Positions 44,760-56,802 of a stretch of 64,000 nucleotides of DNA are shown here, piece after piece (position 1 is the stretch's first letter; each line of letters opens with the position of its first letter). The stretch lies in contig JAGTXZ010000003.1 of the NCBI GenBank assembly GCA_018398575.1, forward strand, positions 1,302,001-1,366,000, in the 5' to 3' direction. The stretch is from Ampelomyces quisqualis (Eukaryota; Ascomycota; Dothideomycetes; Pleosporales; Phaeosphaeriaceae). A program made the translations under genes and the position numbers. The notes under the pieces were generated by a model, which was not told the origin of the DNA, did no database searches, and was given only the letters and a program-made list of their open reading frames with translations.

Positions 44760-46949
44760 ATGGAGTCATCGGAGCCGGACAGAAATCCCAACGCGCCGTT
44801 GCGCTTGCTGTCTCTTGATGGTGGGGGAGTACGAGGTCTTTCCTCACTCATGGTCCTCGATGATCTTATGGAAAATATAGCACAAGAAGAGAAGCGAATA
44901 GGCCGACGAGCACAAAATGACCACTCGCCTCTCAAGCCATGCGACTACTTCGATCTGTAGGCCCTCCGTCTCAGTATACAAAACACAGGAAGCTTACATC
45001 CACACAGTATCGGTGGTACATCAACAGGCGGCATCATTGCTATTCTCCTTTCACGACTGCGACTGGACTGCAAGCAATGTATAAGCATCTACACCAAGCT
45101 TGCAGAGCAAATCTTCAAGCATGATCGGTCCTTCAAGGCATTCGACATGAAAGTCCCAACCGGCGCGACTCGCTTCTCTGGCACAGTCCTCGCAAATGCC
45201 ATAAAGTCTGCATTGCAAGAGCTTGGTTTTGACGAGAACGAACTGATGTGGGACGAAGCACTTTTCGAAGAGGTGGAAGAAGCTGGCGACCTACCAAGCG
45301 ATAGCATCTGGGCGAATGCTGATGCTGGACAACCACTCACTGAAAGTCCAGTCGCCACGACGAAGAGCATGGACGCTGTCATAAAACCTGTAGCGAGCAA
45401 CAAGCCGGCTCCTAGGTCGACGAAACATAATCCAAAGACGCTCTTTGGCAGTTCTCCCTTCTCTCCAGCAGGGCCAAAGAGAACAGATACCTGGAAGCTA
45501 CATCATCGCAATTCGGTTCACAAGAAGGCAAATGCTAAGGGGTGTCGTGGATTTGTCCTCACCAGCTTGAAAAATGCTTTGGGATTACCGAGATTACTGT
45601 CAACGTATGATCCCAATGACCGAACGACAAAGATATGGGAAGCACTTCGAGCGACAAGTGCAGCCCCGACGTTTTTCGAAGAGATGCAGTTCGGTACTCC
45701 AAAGGTGACATACTTGGATGGCGGGTACGTAAACGCATACAGATGTGCCTCGGGTCTAGGTACTTTGCTGACAGCATCTGATAGTGTTGGGTTCAATAAT
45801 CCCTGTGCAGAAGTCGACTATGCAAGTAAAGCCCTCTGGGAAGGGCGCTCAATCGGCGTTGTCGTCTCCGTCGGCACTGGTCTGCAATCCATCCCCAGCG
45901 TCCAAAAGATCGCATCCTGGCTCCCCTTCGGACTTGGCACCGACATCTCTCTCGCCTCCGCCCTCGCAGGCATGGCTACCAGCACCGCGCGCGTCGATAA
46001 CGAGCTCAAACGCATGTACAACAACTCGGACACAAAATACTACCGCTTCGACGTCGACCGCGGGCTCGCCAATATCTCGCTCGAGCAGTGGATGAAAGAA
46101 GACGAAATGGCCGCCCTGACAGAACAATACATGCGCGACGCGCGCCAGATCCGCACCGCCAAAGAATTCGGCAGCATCATGGCCAAACTCTCCGCGTTAC
46201 CCCCGCGCTTCTCCATCGGCGCAACACACTTCCGCCTCGGCGTATCCGGCCGCGGCCTCCTGGACCAATCCTTCCAACTCATCCAAGTCGATTTCAAAAC
46301 CGGCATGCCACTGGGCGTCGTATCCCATCTCGACAACTTCCCGCGCATGTCCGCCTTCCGCACAAACTCGCCGTCAGGCGAACACGGCCTCGCCGTCGAC
46401 GAAGACGGGAAATTGAAGAAGATTTACCCCGTGGCAGAAGATCTCGACCACGACGGGCGCCGCGAGGAAGCAGCTGTTTATCAGTGCGTCAAGGCCGATA
46501 ATATCTGCCTGAGGACCATCAAAACTGGCATCCCACAGGGGAAGTATAAAGTGAAATTCATCGTTGCGTTTCACAATTCTGTCGAGGGGAATTGCGTGCC
46601 GGCGGATCTGGTGTTTAGCGTGGGCAAGCCATTTGATCCGTCGACGTTTACGAGTCGGTTTGTGGATGTGAAGATTACGCCGGATGTTGTTCCTGTCTTG
46701 CTGCATCCGGATTCTATCAGGGTGAGGGTGGGGAACAAGAGGTATCAGGAAAGTAAGGGCAAGGGATGGATGGAGATTGAGGGGGATGTGGAGGTCAAGG
46801 TTGGGCTTGATGGGGCGTTGGGCTTCATTGTGAGTAAGAGGTTTAGAGAGGGGCACTGGGTAGATGGATGGAGTTTTGGGGGCGTGAGGTTAGAGCCAGT
46901 ATTCGCAGGGAGTACAGGGCAGGCAGGAACACCGAGGATAGTGACTTGA
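44760..46949 (+). CDS. Patatin-like phospholipase
   Basis: A Ser/Asp-dyad lipid acyl hydrolase of the patatin/iPLA2 group. Exons 44760-44956, 45008-45724 and 45785-46949 give 692 aa. The oxyanion loop is DGGGVRG (residues 20-26), the nucleophile Ser71 lies in GGTSTGG, and the catalytic Asp303 is in DGG. The patatin domain spans about residues 14-330, and its typical block GFNNPCAEV follows the Asp. The rest (about 350 residues) has a beta-rich C-terminal region without a domain I can name. Intron 1 restores DL/IGGTSTGG. Intron 2 (45725-45784) is 60 nt, stop-free and in frame; without removing it, 20 residues are wrongly inserted between DGG and GFNNP. No signal peptide, so it is probably intracellular. 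The lipid substrate is unknown. Confidence 0.9.
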
Positions 46950-49900
46950 GATGGTAGGGAGTGGGAAGTTTCGATTTGTATTTTGCGCATTTTAGCGGGA
47001 TTTTGGATATGACTCACTCTGATAGAACAGTTTTATATCGCTGAGCTACACATAGTAAAAGACGTTATTCTAAAGAATAAGCATCTGTTGATCACCTACA
47101 TGCCGCTCCATTACAAATGACCACTTTCTCACTTCCCCGTCGAACTAACACACGCTACTCCGCAATTCCAATCTCCACTTCCAGTATCACGTACTGTTGC
47201 ACCACGAACAAGAACGCATTACCAAGAATCACACACGCATCCCTCTCACGGGACTTCAACCCTTTCCAAAGTATCCTCCAACTTTCTCAATGATAGCCCA
47301 CAACTCACCGCCTCAACCTTATATATATACCCTCATCATCGTCCACATCTCCTCACCCTCCTCACCATTCGTCAACTACTGTCGAGTCTCGAACTCGTCG
47401 CGCCCGCAGGACATGTTTCTGCGTCGGCGTCTTTCTTCCACACACTTTTGCAAACGCCATCCTCTTGGGGACAATTTCTTTCGTGTTTGGGAACCATGCA
47501 CAGCTATATGTACGAAGCTGATAGGATGTCTCTGTTTGACCTCGAAAACGCCGAGTCCGACTATGCATCGAAGTTCGTGCAAGTAGTCGACACGGCAGCG
47601 TCATGAAATCAACTTTGCTTTGAAGCTGTGCTTTTCTTCTATTCTCACGCCATGTTTACGGTAGGGTGCCGGGGCGGATCGTAGCTTTCCAGTTCAAATC
47701 GCTCGGCAGCACAATTCATGTTTCGTCGCGGCTTCGATCTGCGCATGCGATCGGATTTATGCGCTGCCGGTAAGGAGAGGGAGTTGGAGCATGCATGGCA
47801 TCGATCGGAATCTATACATTTGCATATCATGTTCGTGTTGCGAGTCCGTGACTTGTTTTCCTAATCTATTCGAAAGCTGGGGATTGGTCGCATGCGAAAT
47901 ATTCGAATTCTTCCAGCCTACCAGCTGTTCGAAGTCATTCTTGATTACATCCATGTCCTACTCTCTAAGCAACTCGCGCAGATTGTTGTGCTTGGACTAT
48001 CCACGTGCTTGCAGCTTCATGTTGAACGTAAAAAATTTCGAGGATTGTTGCACCAAGGATCTACATGCGATAGCATGTCTAGCTACATACCTTCTCTTCG
48101 CTCATTCAATCTTGTCACAGACGAACGGACATTTCTCATTTCCAACAACTTTCAACAGCGGCACATAGTTAGGCTTCGGGCTGTTTAGATTTCAACACGC
48201 TGGCTGAAGTTTCCTTGGCAAAAACTTGGAATATATATAGCGATATACATCTTTCGTGGGGCTCGAATACTATGCCCCTTATAAATCATTTACACGGGCA
48301 AAGCTTGCGATGAGAGAATATGTTTTCTGTGTCACTTTTCGAAACCGCTATATACCCATACCATGTCCGGTGTCCTGTTCTGCACAAGAGCGTTAGGATA
48401 ACTAGGGTCAGGAGGTCTGAAGCCTGTCACGCAACTTTTATGTTACTTCTTGAACTTTTTTCTATTACCGGTATCCCTACAAAATCAGAAACTAGAACAG
48501 TTGGCATCGTGAATTCGAAGCTTTCGCCCAATATAAAATAAGGACGAACAAATGCCAGAAACGATATATAAGAAGTAAACTCACATGCAAGGCAGAAATG
48601 ATTTCAAAGGAACAACATATTTTGCACTGCAAATGTGCAAGGAATTCCAACGACGCGGCGTTGGGGGTACGTAAACACGTCCTCTATTCAAACTTTACTC
48701 CCATCGCAGTATACCATTCCTTATCTAAAAACAACCAGGAAAAAAAATTGTTTGCGAAAAGTGCGCGGATCCACCGCATGAAATCGAGACAACTAAAATC
48801 TTAACGGTGCTCGTGCTGCTGCCATGCTTTGCTCCGAAGACTTGTCTGCAACGTGAACATGGATAACAAATTAGGTGTGAATATCGCGGGCAATACTTCC
48901 TATTCTGAGCACCTTGATCACTTGTTTTCGATGGTCTATCGCGCAGTGCAAGTATTCTCTAGTTAAGCATGCACACAACAGTCCTTGCAAGACGTATTGA
49001 AAACACAGAGTGCTCTAAGCCAGCCTCTCTCCTGAAAATAGCCCTGGTCACTTTTTGATAAATAGGTAGAAACCTCTCTTGACGCCCAATACTTCCTTTT
49101 CACTACATCACATTGCTAACTCTCTGGAAATGACGGCAGAAAAGTCCATGTGCTCGAAAAATGCACGGAGGCGAGATGTTTACATATCAGAGTACAACAC
49201 AGCATGTTCAGTTGCGAATTATGGTTCTCAAATGATCCGAGAATTCCTGTGCGGACACAAAGTTATTAAAACAAAGTCGTTTTCGCATGTAGTCCTGTAA
49301 AATGTGACTGTTCCTCCATACCTAATATTTCTTGTAGGGGAAAAGTTTACTTATCGTTGAAGCAGTACCCGGTTATACCGAGTAGGATTTAGAAGCACGG
49401 ATGGAAAATCTAAGTCAAGCAAGACATAGTACTATACACCGTCCAAGTCCGAATCATACATGAAACGCTTCTGGAGACGTATAAACCCTCAGTCCAATTT
49501 TCCTACTTTAGTCTATCACAATACATAGATCCGTACCTTTTGCTATAGATGACCAGCTGATTGTGATCGGAAAGAACCACGGTTGTCGTTGATCAGCCAT
49601 AGATAGAAAGATGACATGCTTTGCGACATGGCGTGCGTATTAAGTAGTCTTATCTTAAGCCCGCACACACAAATGGCGACGCGGCGTAAACTTGTAGATG
49701 GTACAACATAACTAATGCTTTCTCTAGCAGATAAGTCAAGTTCACCATGGACTTTTTCAAACATTAAGACAACAACTACCATGTGCCTAGTAATTGTCTC
49801 ATGACTTCAAAGTGCGAAGGGATGCTTGTAAGAACAAATGGGCGAAGTTCGAAGCATGCCCCAAGAATGTCTCGTGTATGCACACAAAGCTCTTCTGAGC

Positions 49901-50590
49901 AAGTGGACGAGGTTCAATTTGCAGTTCAGATTGGTTTTTGATGTCTACACACTTTTTATTTATGGAAAAAAACGCACAAAGTGCAAGCCCATGTGTTTCA
50001 GAGGACCTCTGCTCCACCTCACAAAGTCACGGCTTGGGGACGTTCAAACAAGCTACCACATGCGACATGTTATGATCCACCAGCCCTTTACAAGTTTTCG
50101 GGAAATATGTCGCTGACGACAAAACGATATCTCGTGAACGTCGGCCAAATCCCAAGCACAACACGAACAAGCGCTCTGGACTTTCTCGCCAAATAGTCTC
50201 TACCGCACAGAAACGACAAGAACGAATCAAGCGAAGAAATATTTCACGTGAGAGACTCATTTGCGGAAACTATAAACTCCATGCATTCAGATCGTAACTC
50301 ACCTCAAGTCGCAAGCACCACGCTACCAAAGTAATACAAAAGCTCCATCAAATCAACCTTTTCTACTTCAATCCCCTCACCACACACTCTTCTCTCTTCT
50401 ACCAAACACCCAGCTCCCAAGTCCACAGCCGTGAAAACTTCCCAATCTTCGCATCCCACAGCGCCAAACGTGTTCAGAATCAACATGTCGCCATCGAAAC
50501 GAAGCCCTGCCTTTTTTTTTTGGTTCACAAGCTCTTGCCTATCCAAGACACGAAACTACATTCCTCCAACCCGCAACAAAAGAAAAGAAA

Positions 50591-50623
<33 letters not shown>

Positions 50624-51416
50624 AATATGTGAATACATCTCCCCCCCCCTCGGTCGTCGTGGTCAAAGAGCCATGCTAGAAAAGAGTTAAAAAAGATTTA
50701 AAAAAATGGGGAGAAGAAGTAGTCACACATGTCAGACAGCACATGTTACAAAACCATCCTCGAAACCCATACACCGTACACACACTGAAAAACGTGCGGT
50801 GAAACCACGCACGATGGGCACTTCCCCACACTCTTTCTTTCCCCTCTCTTTTTGTGGAATGGAATGGATCACACATGGCTTCGGGGGGAGGCATCTTCAG
50901 GGGAAGGCATGCATGGCATGCATGTTTGTCGGAGCCGGAGGAAGCTCGCGGCCATGGGTCATGGGATGGGGGGCTCTGTGTGATTTTCTTTTCTTTCTTG
51001 AGTACGGCTTGGAAAAGGGGGGGGCTTGTTATGCTGCTGCTTTCTATGAAATTTCATGGTGTTGGACATTTTTCCTGTGATGGTGTGTCGTGTTTATTTG
51101 CTAGGCTGCAAGAAGAGGCTTTTGGTCGAGAAAAACAAACCGTCGGAATATTGTTCCGTGAGATGTTTTTGTCTGGGAAGTATCAACATGACAAGACGCA
51201 AGATGTGTTTGGGCCAGAAGGAATACAAGGGAGTGTTTGTTACTTGTGTCTTTGATTGACTTGCCTCATCACACTGGTCTATAATGCAGGCTCAACGGCA
51301 AGTCGTTACGAACTGCCACGCAAGTCGACATGCTGCGCCATGATGTATCATACAGTCGTCTGCATCTCTCCACGCTCATCCCATCCTCTCTTCTTGCCCA
51401 GGCCATCTCCCCAAGC
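46950..51416. other. 4.5-kb gene-poor, AT-rich region
   Basis: No recognisable gene on either strand; ORFs are below 135 codons. TATATATA-type words (for example near 47320 and 48229), homopolymer runs and a GA microsatellite at 50600 occur. On the minus strand a CT-rich tract is followed by an open frame ending at 50304 whose ATG-initiated part is only about 60 codons. This could be a small gene or chance; I do not call it. Confidence 0.45.
50600..50622. repeat. (GA)n microsatellite
   Basis: Eleven or more GA dinucleotides in an A/G-rich tract that begins near 50577. On the minus strand it is a CT-rich tract of the kind found in fungal promoters. A run of C follows at about 50641. Confidence 0.85.
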
Positions 51417-52322
51417 TTAGACAATCGTCTCCAGCTCCCTCGCATAGCCCAACGTGTTCTCAATGACCTGATCGCTCGTGACCAAGATATCCTTGCCCAG
51501 GTAATCGTCCTCCTGCTGCGGGAAGTATATCCTGCTATCCTTGACCACCCAGCCGCACTCCTTGGCGAAGCTGACGACGCTGCCTTCTGAGTCGAGGAAC
51601 AGGAGAGACTTTGCGTCGGACACGGGGATGGAGGGGTACGCGCGCTCGCTGCAGGAAGCAATCTCCCTGCGGATAGTTCCAACAAGGATCTGTGGTGCGT
51701 TAGTAGCAGATCTAACCTGTCTCGATAGAAATAGCTCAAATGCCAGGGCGGAGTCGTGTGTCGCGCGCCAACGTACCTCGGTGAACAAGCCAAACTCCTC
51801 GCTCGGCACCCGCTCTTTCTTCGTCTCGCCCCACACCCTATCATAGCTTCCCTCCATAAGCGCCTGCTCCAGCCTTATCGGGTACTGAATGAACTGGTCG
51901 TCCTCCAACTTTTTGCCGTCCTGCGCAGCCGCCACCTCGAGCGTCTCAAGCAGAGTGTGGAACCCCGCATAGTCGCCCTCACTCAGCAAGAGCAGCAGGT
52001 ATAAGCCGGTGACCTTGCTCGCGTTGCCACCGTCGTTCGGCAACGTTGACTCGGGAAGCGAGTAAAAGGGCTGCAGCTGCTGGAAGTAGCGTGTGAAGGA
52101 TACCGTGTCTTTGAGGCGGATCGAGATGATTGCGCCGAGTTCGAGCGTCTCGCGGGCGAGTTGGAGGTGTTTTCGTGACGTCTTTTCTTGTGGAATGAGG
52201 GCGTTGATGTTGAGGAGCGCAATCTTGGCCTTGGAGAGCAGTGATGCTGAATGCTGGTAGTTGTGCGACTGGAGGCTTTGGTGCAGCTGCTGGAGCGCCG
52301 AGGAGAGTTCCTTCTCGGCCAT
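51417..52322 (-). CDS. RPN12: 26S proteasome regulatory subunit Rpn12
   Basis: A PCI-domain subunit of the 19S proteasome lid. Exon 1 is 52322-51777, intron 51776-51690 (87 nt), exon 2 is 51689-51417; 272 aa, the usual size. Conserved blocks are LARETLELGAIISIRLKD, YLLLLLSEGDYAGFHTLLE, FIQYPIRLEQALMEGSYDRVW, and after the junction RREIASCSERAYPSIPVSDAKSLLFL (PCI winged-helix part). The intron is a multiple of three and lacks stops, so it reads through and adds 29 residues (VRWRATHDS...). Removal is supported by the GTACGT donor, a perfect GCTACTAAC branch site, a CACAG acceptor and the family's continuity. The open frame also extends upstream to 52649; the ATG at 52322 (MAEKELSSALQQLHQ) gives the normal N-terminus. 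Confidence 0.93.
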   Translation of the reverse strand: MAEKELSSALQQLHQSLQSHNYQHSASLLSKAKIALLNINALIPQEKTSRKHLQLARETLELGAIISIRLKDTVSFTRYFQQLQPFYSLPESTLPNDGGNASKVTGLYLLLLLSEGDYAGFHTLLETLEVAAAQDGKKLEDDQFIQYPIRLEQALMEGSYDRVWGETKKERVPSEEFGLFTEVRWRATHDSALAFELFLSRQVRSATNAPQILVGTIRREIASCSERAYPSIPVSDAKSLLFLDSEGSVVSFAKECGWVVKDSRIYFPQQEDDYLGKDILVTSDQVIENTLGYARELETIV

Positions 52323-52803
52323 GTTGTACGGTGGCTCGGGAATGGAGGGGATCGTTGTATAGGATGCGTCGAGTGAAAGGTTGGGTGGAGCGATGGTTGC
52401 GGGCGTCGTGTTTGGTGCGGCGAGCGGTAGCTTACCGGTAGGCCGCGCTTGACGTGACCGAGTGCGGAAGCTTCTCGGAGCTAGAGGCGGTACGTGCGTT
52501 CGCTCTGGACGCCATGGCATCTCACAACCCTCAAATGTACGGTTCCTGAAATACGACATGGTGGTTTTGAGGGTTTGGCACGAATACGCGAAATGCTGCA
52601 GAAAGAAGACGCAAGGAAGCAGCACATGACCCCGCTCACATTGATTCATGATCAGGCACCGATTTCATCTCAGATGACCTGTGCCGTCACACTGTCTCAG
52701 CCCGTCCGGGACGACAGCCGCAAATGCAAAAGCTACATGCTCGCAATCATCGCTTCTTTGTACAACTTCATTCGATCACGACGAAACTTCCATTGCTTCC
52801 TGC
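52323..52803. other. RPN12 promoter region
   Basis: Contains the open upstream extension of the RPN12 frame (to 52649), including a possible short upstream coding frame. No separate gene is supported. Confidence 0.45.
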
Positions 52804-54290
52804 TCATCTTCGGCGGCCGAACTTTCCTTTGGCACCAGCCTTTGCGCCCTTGCTGCTCTTGATCTTTAGTCTGGTAAAGTTCGCATGCGCCGTTGCCTTG
52901 ATTTTTCGTGCCGCCTTCTTGACCGTACCATCCTTGGGCTGGTCCTTTGTGTCCTCGCCTTTCTTCTTTGGCGCTTTGCGTCTCTTTGGTGTGTGCGAAA
53001 CGTCGCTCGCATAGTCCGAGACATCATTATCCGAGTCCAAGTCTTCTGCGTCTGCCACCCTCTCTTGCTCCTTCTCGGAATCCTCTTGCACTTGAAGTGT
53101 AGATTCTGGCTTGGATTTCGTGGAGTGGGGTCGCACTGGACATCCGTTAGCATATAGCCCAGCGGCACAGAAGGTGGCAACTCACTGATAACACGTCTTG
53201 TTTGCCTCTTGAGACCCTTCTTCTTCCAAACTCGTCTAGGCTGGCCGTCTCGGCCCAATTCTGGCTCCTCATCTTCGTCCTCAGTTTCTGCACCTCGATC
53301 AGGACCCAGGGGCATGGGTGCTTGGCCGTCTTCGATCAGGATCTGACGTGCTTTAGGTTTCCGTGGTATCGAGATACCCGCCTCTTCCATTTCCATTCCT
53401 CGCATGATATCGGCCTCTTCGTCTAGCTTATCGTCTTCATCCTTCTTCATAGCTTGAATCATGGCACTGAGGCTTCTTCCTAAACCACGTCTTTTCCAGG
53501 GGGCTGGTCGTGGAGTGGTTTCATCGGCCTCATCAATATCTCCCAATGCAGTGCCTCTCCGCAAAAATGCAGGGGTAGCCAGCCCGCGGGTTGTAGATGA
53601 TGGTGTGCCTTCCTCTCCGATCTTTCGCTTCTTCGGAGTAACAAATTGATTCAACATGAACCTCTTCCCAGCCGATAATGGTGTTCTCTCTCCTCGTGCT
53701 CTTGACTCTAGCGATGTTTCGCTTGCCGCCTCCGGCGTTTTGCGACTCGGCGTCTGGAGGACATTCAATTCGACATCCCCCAACACAGCTCTTCTCTTAC
53801 TCGGCGTACCTGCGGGCAACATATCAAACAAACCAAGTACAATGCCATCCCTTTGTGGAGTAGGCCCAATGACGTTGGGACCTTGTGGTGATAAGAAGTC
53901 GGGTGACTGTGGTACTGCTTCCGACGCAAGCTCTGCCTCTCGTTTCCTCTTCAAGGGAGTTGACGTCTGGAACTTGGGTGGTCCTTTCGGCGTTCGTTCG
54001 GCGTCGTGAGGGGCTCTTCGGCTTACAGTTCGTTTCGAAGGGGTTTGTGGGGCAGCTTGGCTCATTAACTTGCCTCGTAGCTTGCTGTACTCTTTGTATT
54101 TGTTGGCTGTGTATCATGAGTAAGAAGTCGTCAGACTGGAGTGTGTCGCGTGCGTACATATCTCTTCGTTCGCCTTGATGTCGTCGCGCCCGGCTTTACG
54201 ACCGTTGTTCTGGACTGCGAACTTCTTCTCCCAGACTTTCAAGTCGTTTCGAAGCACATTGCAGCGCTCTTCCACCTCGGTAACACTCAT
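52804..54290 (-). CDS. SLD2: DNA replication initiation regulator Sld2 (Drc1/RecQL4-N-like)
   Basis: A CDK-regulated factor needed to load the replicative helicase; phosphorylated Sld2 binds Dpb11. Exons 54290-54158, 54106-53186 and 53135-52804 give 461 aa. The N-terminus carries the Sld2 core: VWEKKFAVQNNGRKAGRDDIKANEEI, then after the first intron NKYKEYSKLRGKL. The middle has about a dozen SP/TP motifs in basic context (TPSKR, TPKKRK), the expected CDK targets, and a conserved FMLNQFVTPKKRK block. The second intron restores RRVI/MRPHSTK. The C-terminus is strongly basic (KKAARKIKATAHANFTRLKIK), likely DNA-binding. A naive ORF would start at the internal Met at 54065 and miss the first exon. 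Confidence 0.88.
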
Positions 54291-54648
54291 GGCAGATTGC
54301 GTGGAATATGTTGGAACGGAAGCGGGTGTGGTGGGGAGAATGACCGAATTGAAGATCGCGCAACGCGTCGCGGTACCGCAGCACGCTCTCGCGTTTCGCC
54401 TAAAGTGGCAGGGGAGTGAAGCCCTATCGGCACTACTTCGGACACGGCCAAATGACAGCGTTAGTATTTGCAAGTAATACGAACAACTACAAGGAAACTT
54501 CACATCGCTAGCATTCGACCCTCAATTCAGTCGAACCAGCGTAAAGCATCGTATATAATTTACAGATACTATTCACAGAATCCCCGCCCGAGAGCTCACG
54601 ATCATGCCCGCTGATGCTGAAAAAGAAACTTGAACTGGAAATGGGAAT
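54291..54648. other. SLD2 promoter and LPD1 3' end
   Basis: 358 bp between two minus-strand genes. No gene seen. Confidence 0.5.
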
Positions 54649-56431
54649 CTAGTAGTGAACAGCCTTGTCGTAGGTGGCCATGGCAGCCTCCTTGAAAGCC
54701 TCGGCGAGCGTAGGGTGAGCGTGACATGTTCGCGCAACATCTTGCACAGTGTTAGCAGATGCTCTCCGATCAAGAAATGAAGCAAACATACCTTCTGAAC
54801 TAGCACCGTACTCAAGAGCAAGAGTTCCTTCAGCAATCATCTCACCAGCGTTCGAGCCAATGATGTGGATGCCGAGTATCCTGTCAGTCTCGGCATCTGC
54901 CAAGAACTTTACAACACCATCGGTGTCGAGGTTGGTCTTTGCTCTTGAATTGGCAGAGAAGGGGAAACTTCCAGCCTTATACTTGACACCAGCAGCCTTC
55001 AGTTCCTGCTCATTCTGGCCGACCCAGGCGACTTCAGGGTGGGTGTACATGACCGAGGGTATGGCGCCGTAGTTGACATGTCCATAGCCCTTATGGATGT
55101 ACTCGATGGCAGCCACGGCCTCCTCCTCAGCCTTGTGGGCGAGCATAGGTCCGAAAGTGCAGTCACCAATAGCACGGATGTGGGGAATCTTGGTGCGGTA
55201 CTCCTGGTCGATGATCAGGCGGCCCCGCTCGTCGGTCTCGAGACCGATGTTGTCGAGACCGAGACCGGAGGTGTAGGGACGGCGACCAATGGCGACGAGG
55301 ACGACATCAGCGTCAAGCTATGCTTGTCAGTAATTGTTTCGATTGTCTGATCTCATTTGGCGTACAGTTTCCTCCTTTCCACCCTTTGCAGCCTCAACGC
55401 TGACGTTGATGCCAGCGTCATGGACTTCTCCAGCTGTGACCTTGGTGTTGAGCTTGAACTTCAGACCCTGCTTGGTGAGGAACTTCTGAGACTGCTTCGC
55501 GATGTCGTTGTCCATACCAGGGCCACCAATTTGGCCCAAGAACTCAACAACGGTAACCTCGGAGCCGAGACGCGACCACACGGATGCCTGTCCAAAGTTA
55601 GGACAGCCGTACTGAGAAACATGCAAGTTCTCACCATCTCAAGACCGATGATGCCTCCGCCAATGACTACCATCTTCTTTGGCACCTCCTGGAGCGCAAT
55701 AGCGCCAGTGCTTGTGATAACCTTCTGCTCGTCGATGGTCAGACCAGGGAAAGGAGTGGCCTCGGAGCCAGTGGCAATGAGGATGTTCTTCGCGCGAACG
55801 GTGGTCTCGCCACCTTCAACAAGGTTGACCGCAACCGTGTGCTCGTCCTGGAAAGCGCCGGTGCCCTTGATGTACTCGACGTTGTTCTTCTTGAACAAGA
55901 ACTCGATACCCTTGGTCAAGCCAGCCACGGAGGTATCTTTCGCCTTCATCATGGCCGGGAGGTTGAGCTTGACATCGCCAACCTCGATACCGCGGCCCTT
56001 TGTGTCGTGGAGAATCTGGTGGTAGAGGTGCGAGTTGTTGAGGAGCGATTTCGAGGGGATGCAGCCAACATTCAGGCAGGTTCCACCGAGGGAGCCGCGC
56101 TTTTCGACACAGGCGACCTGCAAGAACCCGTCAGTTTCTTGTTCGGTGCACTCGTTTGACGGCCTTGCGCACCTTGAGGCCGGCTTGCCCAGCCTTGATT
56201 GCTGCGACATATCCCGCAACACCGCCGCCGATGATGACTAGGTCCTTCTCCTCTGTCCAGTTGTTAGCTCCAGCTCATATCCGGAGCATTACACTGATGC
56301 GACGCACCAGCTTCCGACGCAAATCCTCGTCGTAACCGGTTCTGGAAGTAGATGTTGGAGGCGCAAAATGTGCTTTGTGAGACGGGCCGCGTCGCCCTCT
56401 GGACGGCGCGAGGCGCAAGAGACCGGAACAT
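54649..56431 (-). CDS. LPD1: Dihydrolipoyl dehydrogenase, mitochondrial (E3)
   Basis: Flavoprotein E3 of the pyruvate, 2-oxoglutarate and branched-chain dehydrogenase complexes and of glycine cleavage; reoxidises dihydrolipoamide with NAD. Six exons: 56431-56308, 56252-56173, 56117-55635, 55587-55366, 55317-54792 and 54740-54649; 508 aa. An Arg/Ser-rich presequence (MFRSLAPRAVQRATRP) targets mitochondria. FAD motif GGGVAGYVAAIKAG, redox disulphide Cys82/Cys87 in GGTCLNVGCIPSK, NAD motif GGGIIGLEM/ASVWSRLGSEVTVVE, second FAD motif AIGDCTFGPMLAHKAE, and catalytic His487/Glu492 in HAHPTLAEAF. Intron 5 (54791-54741, 51 nt) is in frame and stop-free; cutting it restores EYGASSE/DVARTCHAHPT. All key residues are present. 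Confidence 0.95.
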
Positions 56432-56802
56432 GATAGCGAGGGCTGCGGAAATAAAACCCAAGAGAAACCGTGTGTCGCTCGGCTATGACGATAGGCGTCA
56501 ATGGATGGGCTATGTGTGGGGGAGGAGTTGTGCTCTTTTTACAAGCGCAGCTTCGGCCGGGAACATCGCTGGGTTCCCGCGGTTCAAGCCGGTTAGTCAG
56601 CTTGGACCTTCACTCGCCTTCATCTGTCACGATGTTCAGAAGGCAAAGAGTGTTCGATGATGGCTACAAAAACGCTACGAGTAGCTTGTGGAAATCGCCA
56701 GAATATGGATATCATATAATCGCTCCCAGCCAAACTCCATGTGATAATAGACACGCCTGCCGCCCTCTGGGTATGCGTGCTGCATGTCCGAACCCTCCCG
56801 AC
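56432..56802. other. LPD1 promoter and SGD1 3' end
   Basis: 371 bp between two minus-strand genes. No gene seen. Confidence 0.5.

Noticed and set aside
50304..50546. 80-codon minus-strand ORF after a CT-rich tract
   Set aside because: The nominal first codon is not ATG; the first ATG leaves about 60 codons, and an A-run interrupts the start. No similarity recognised.
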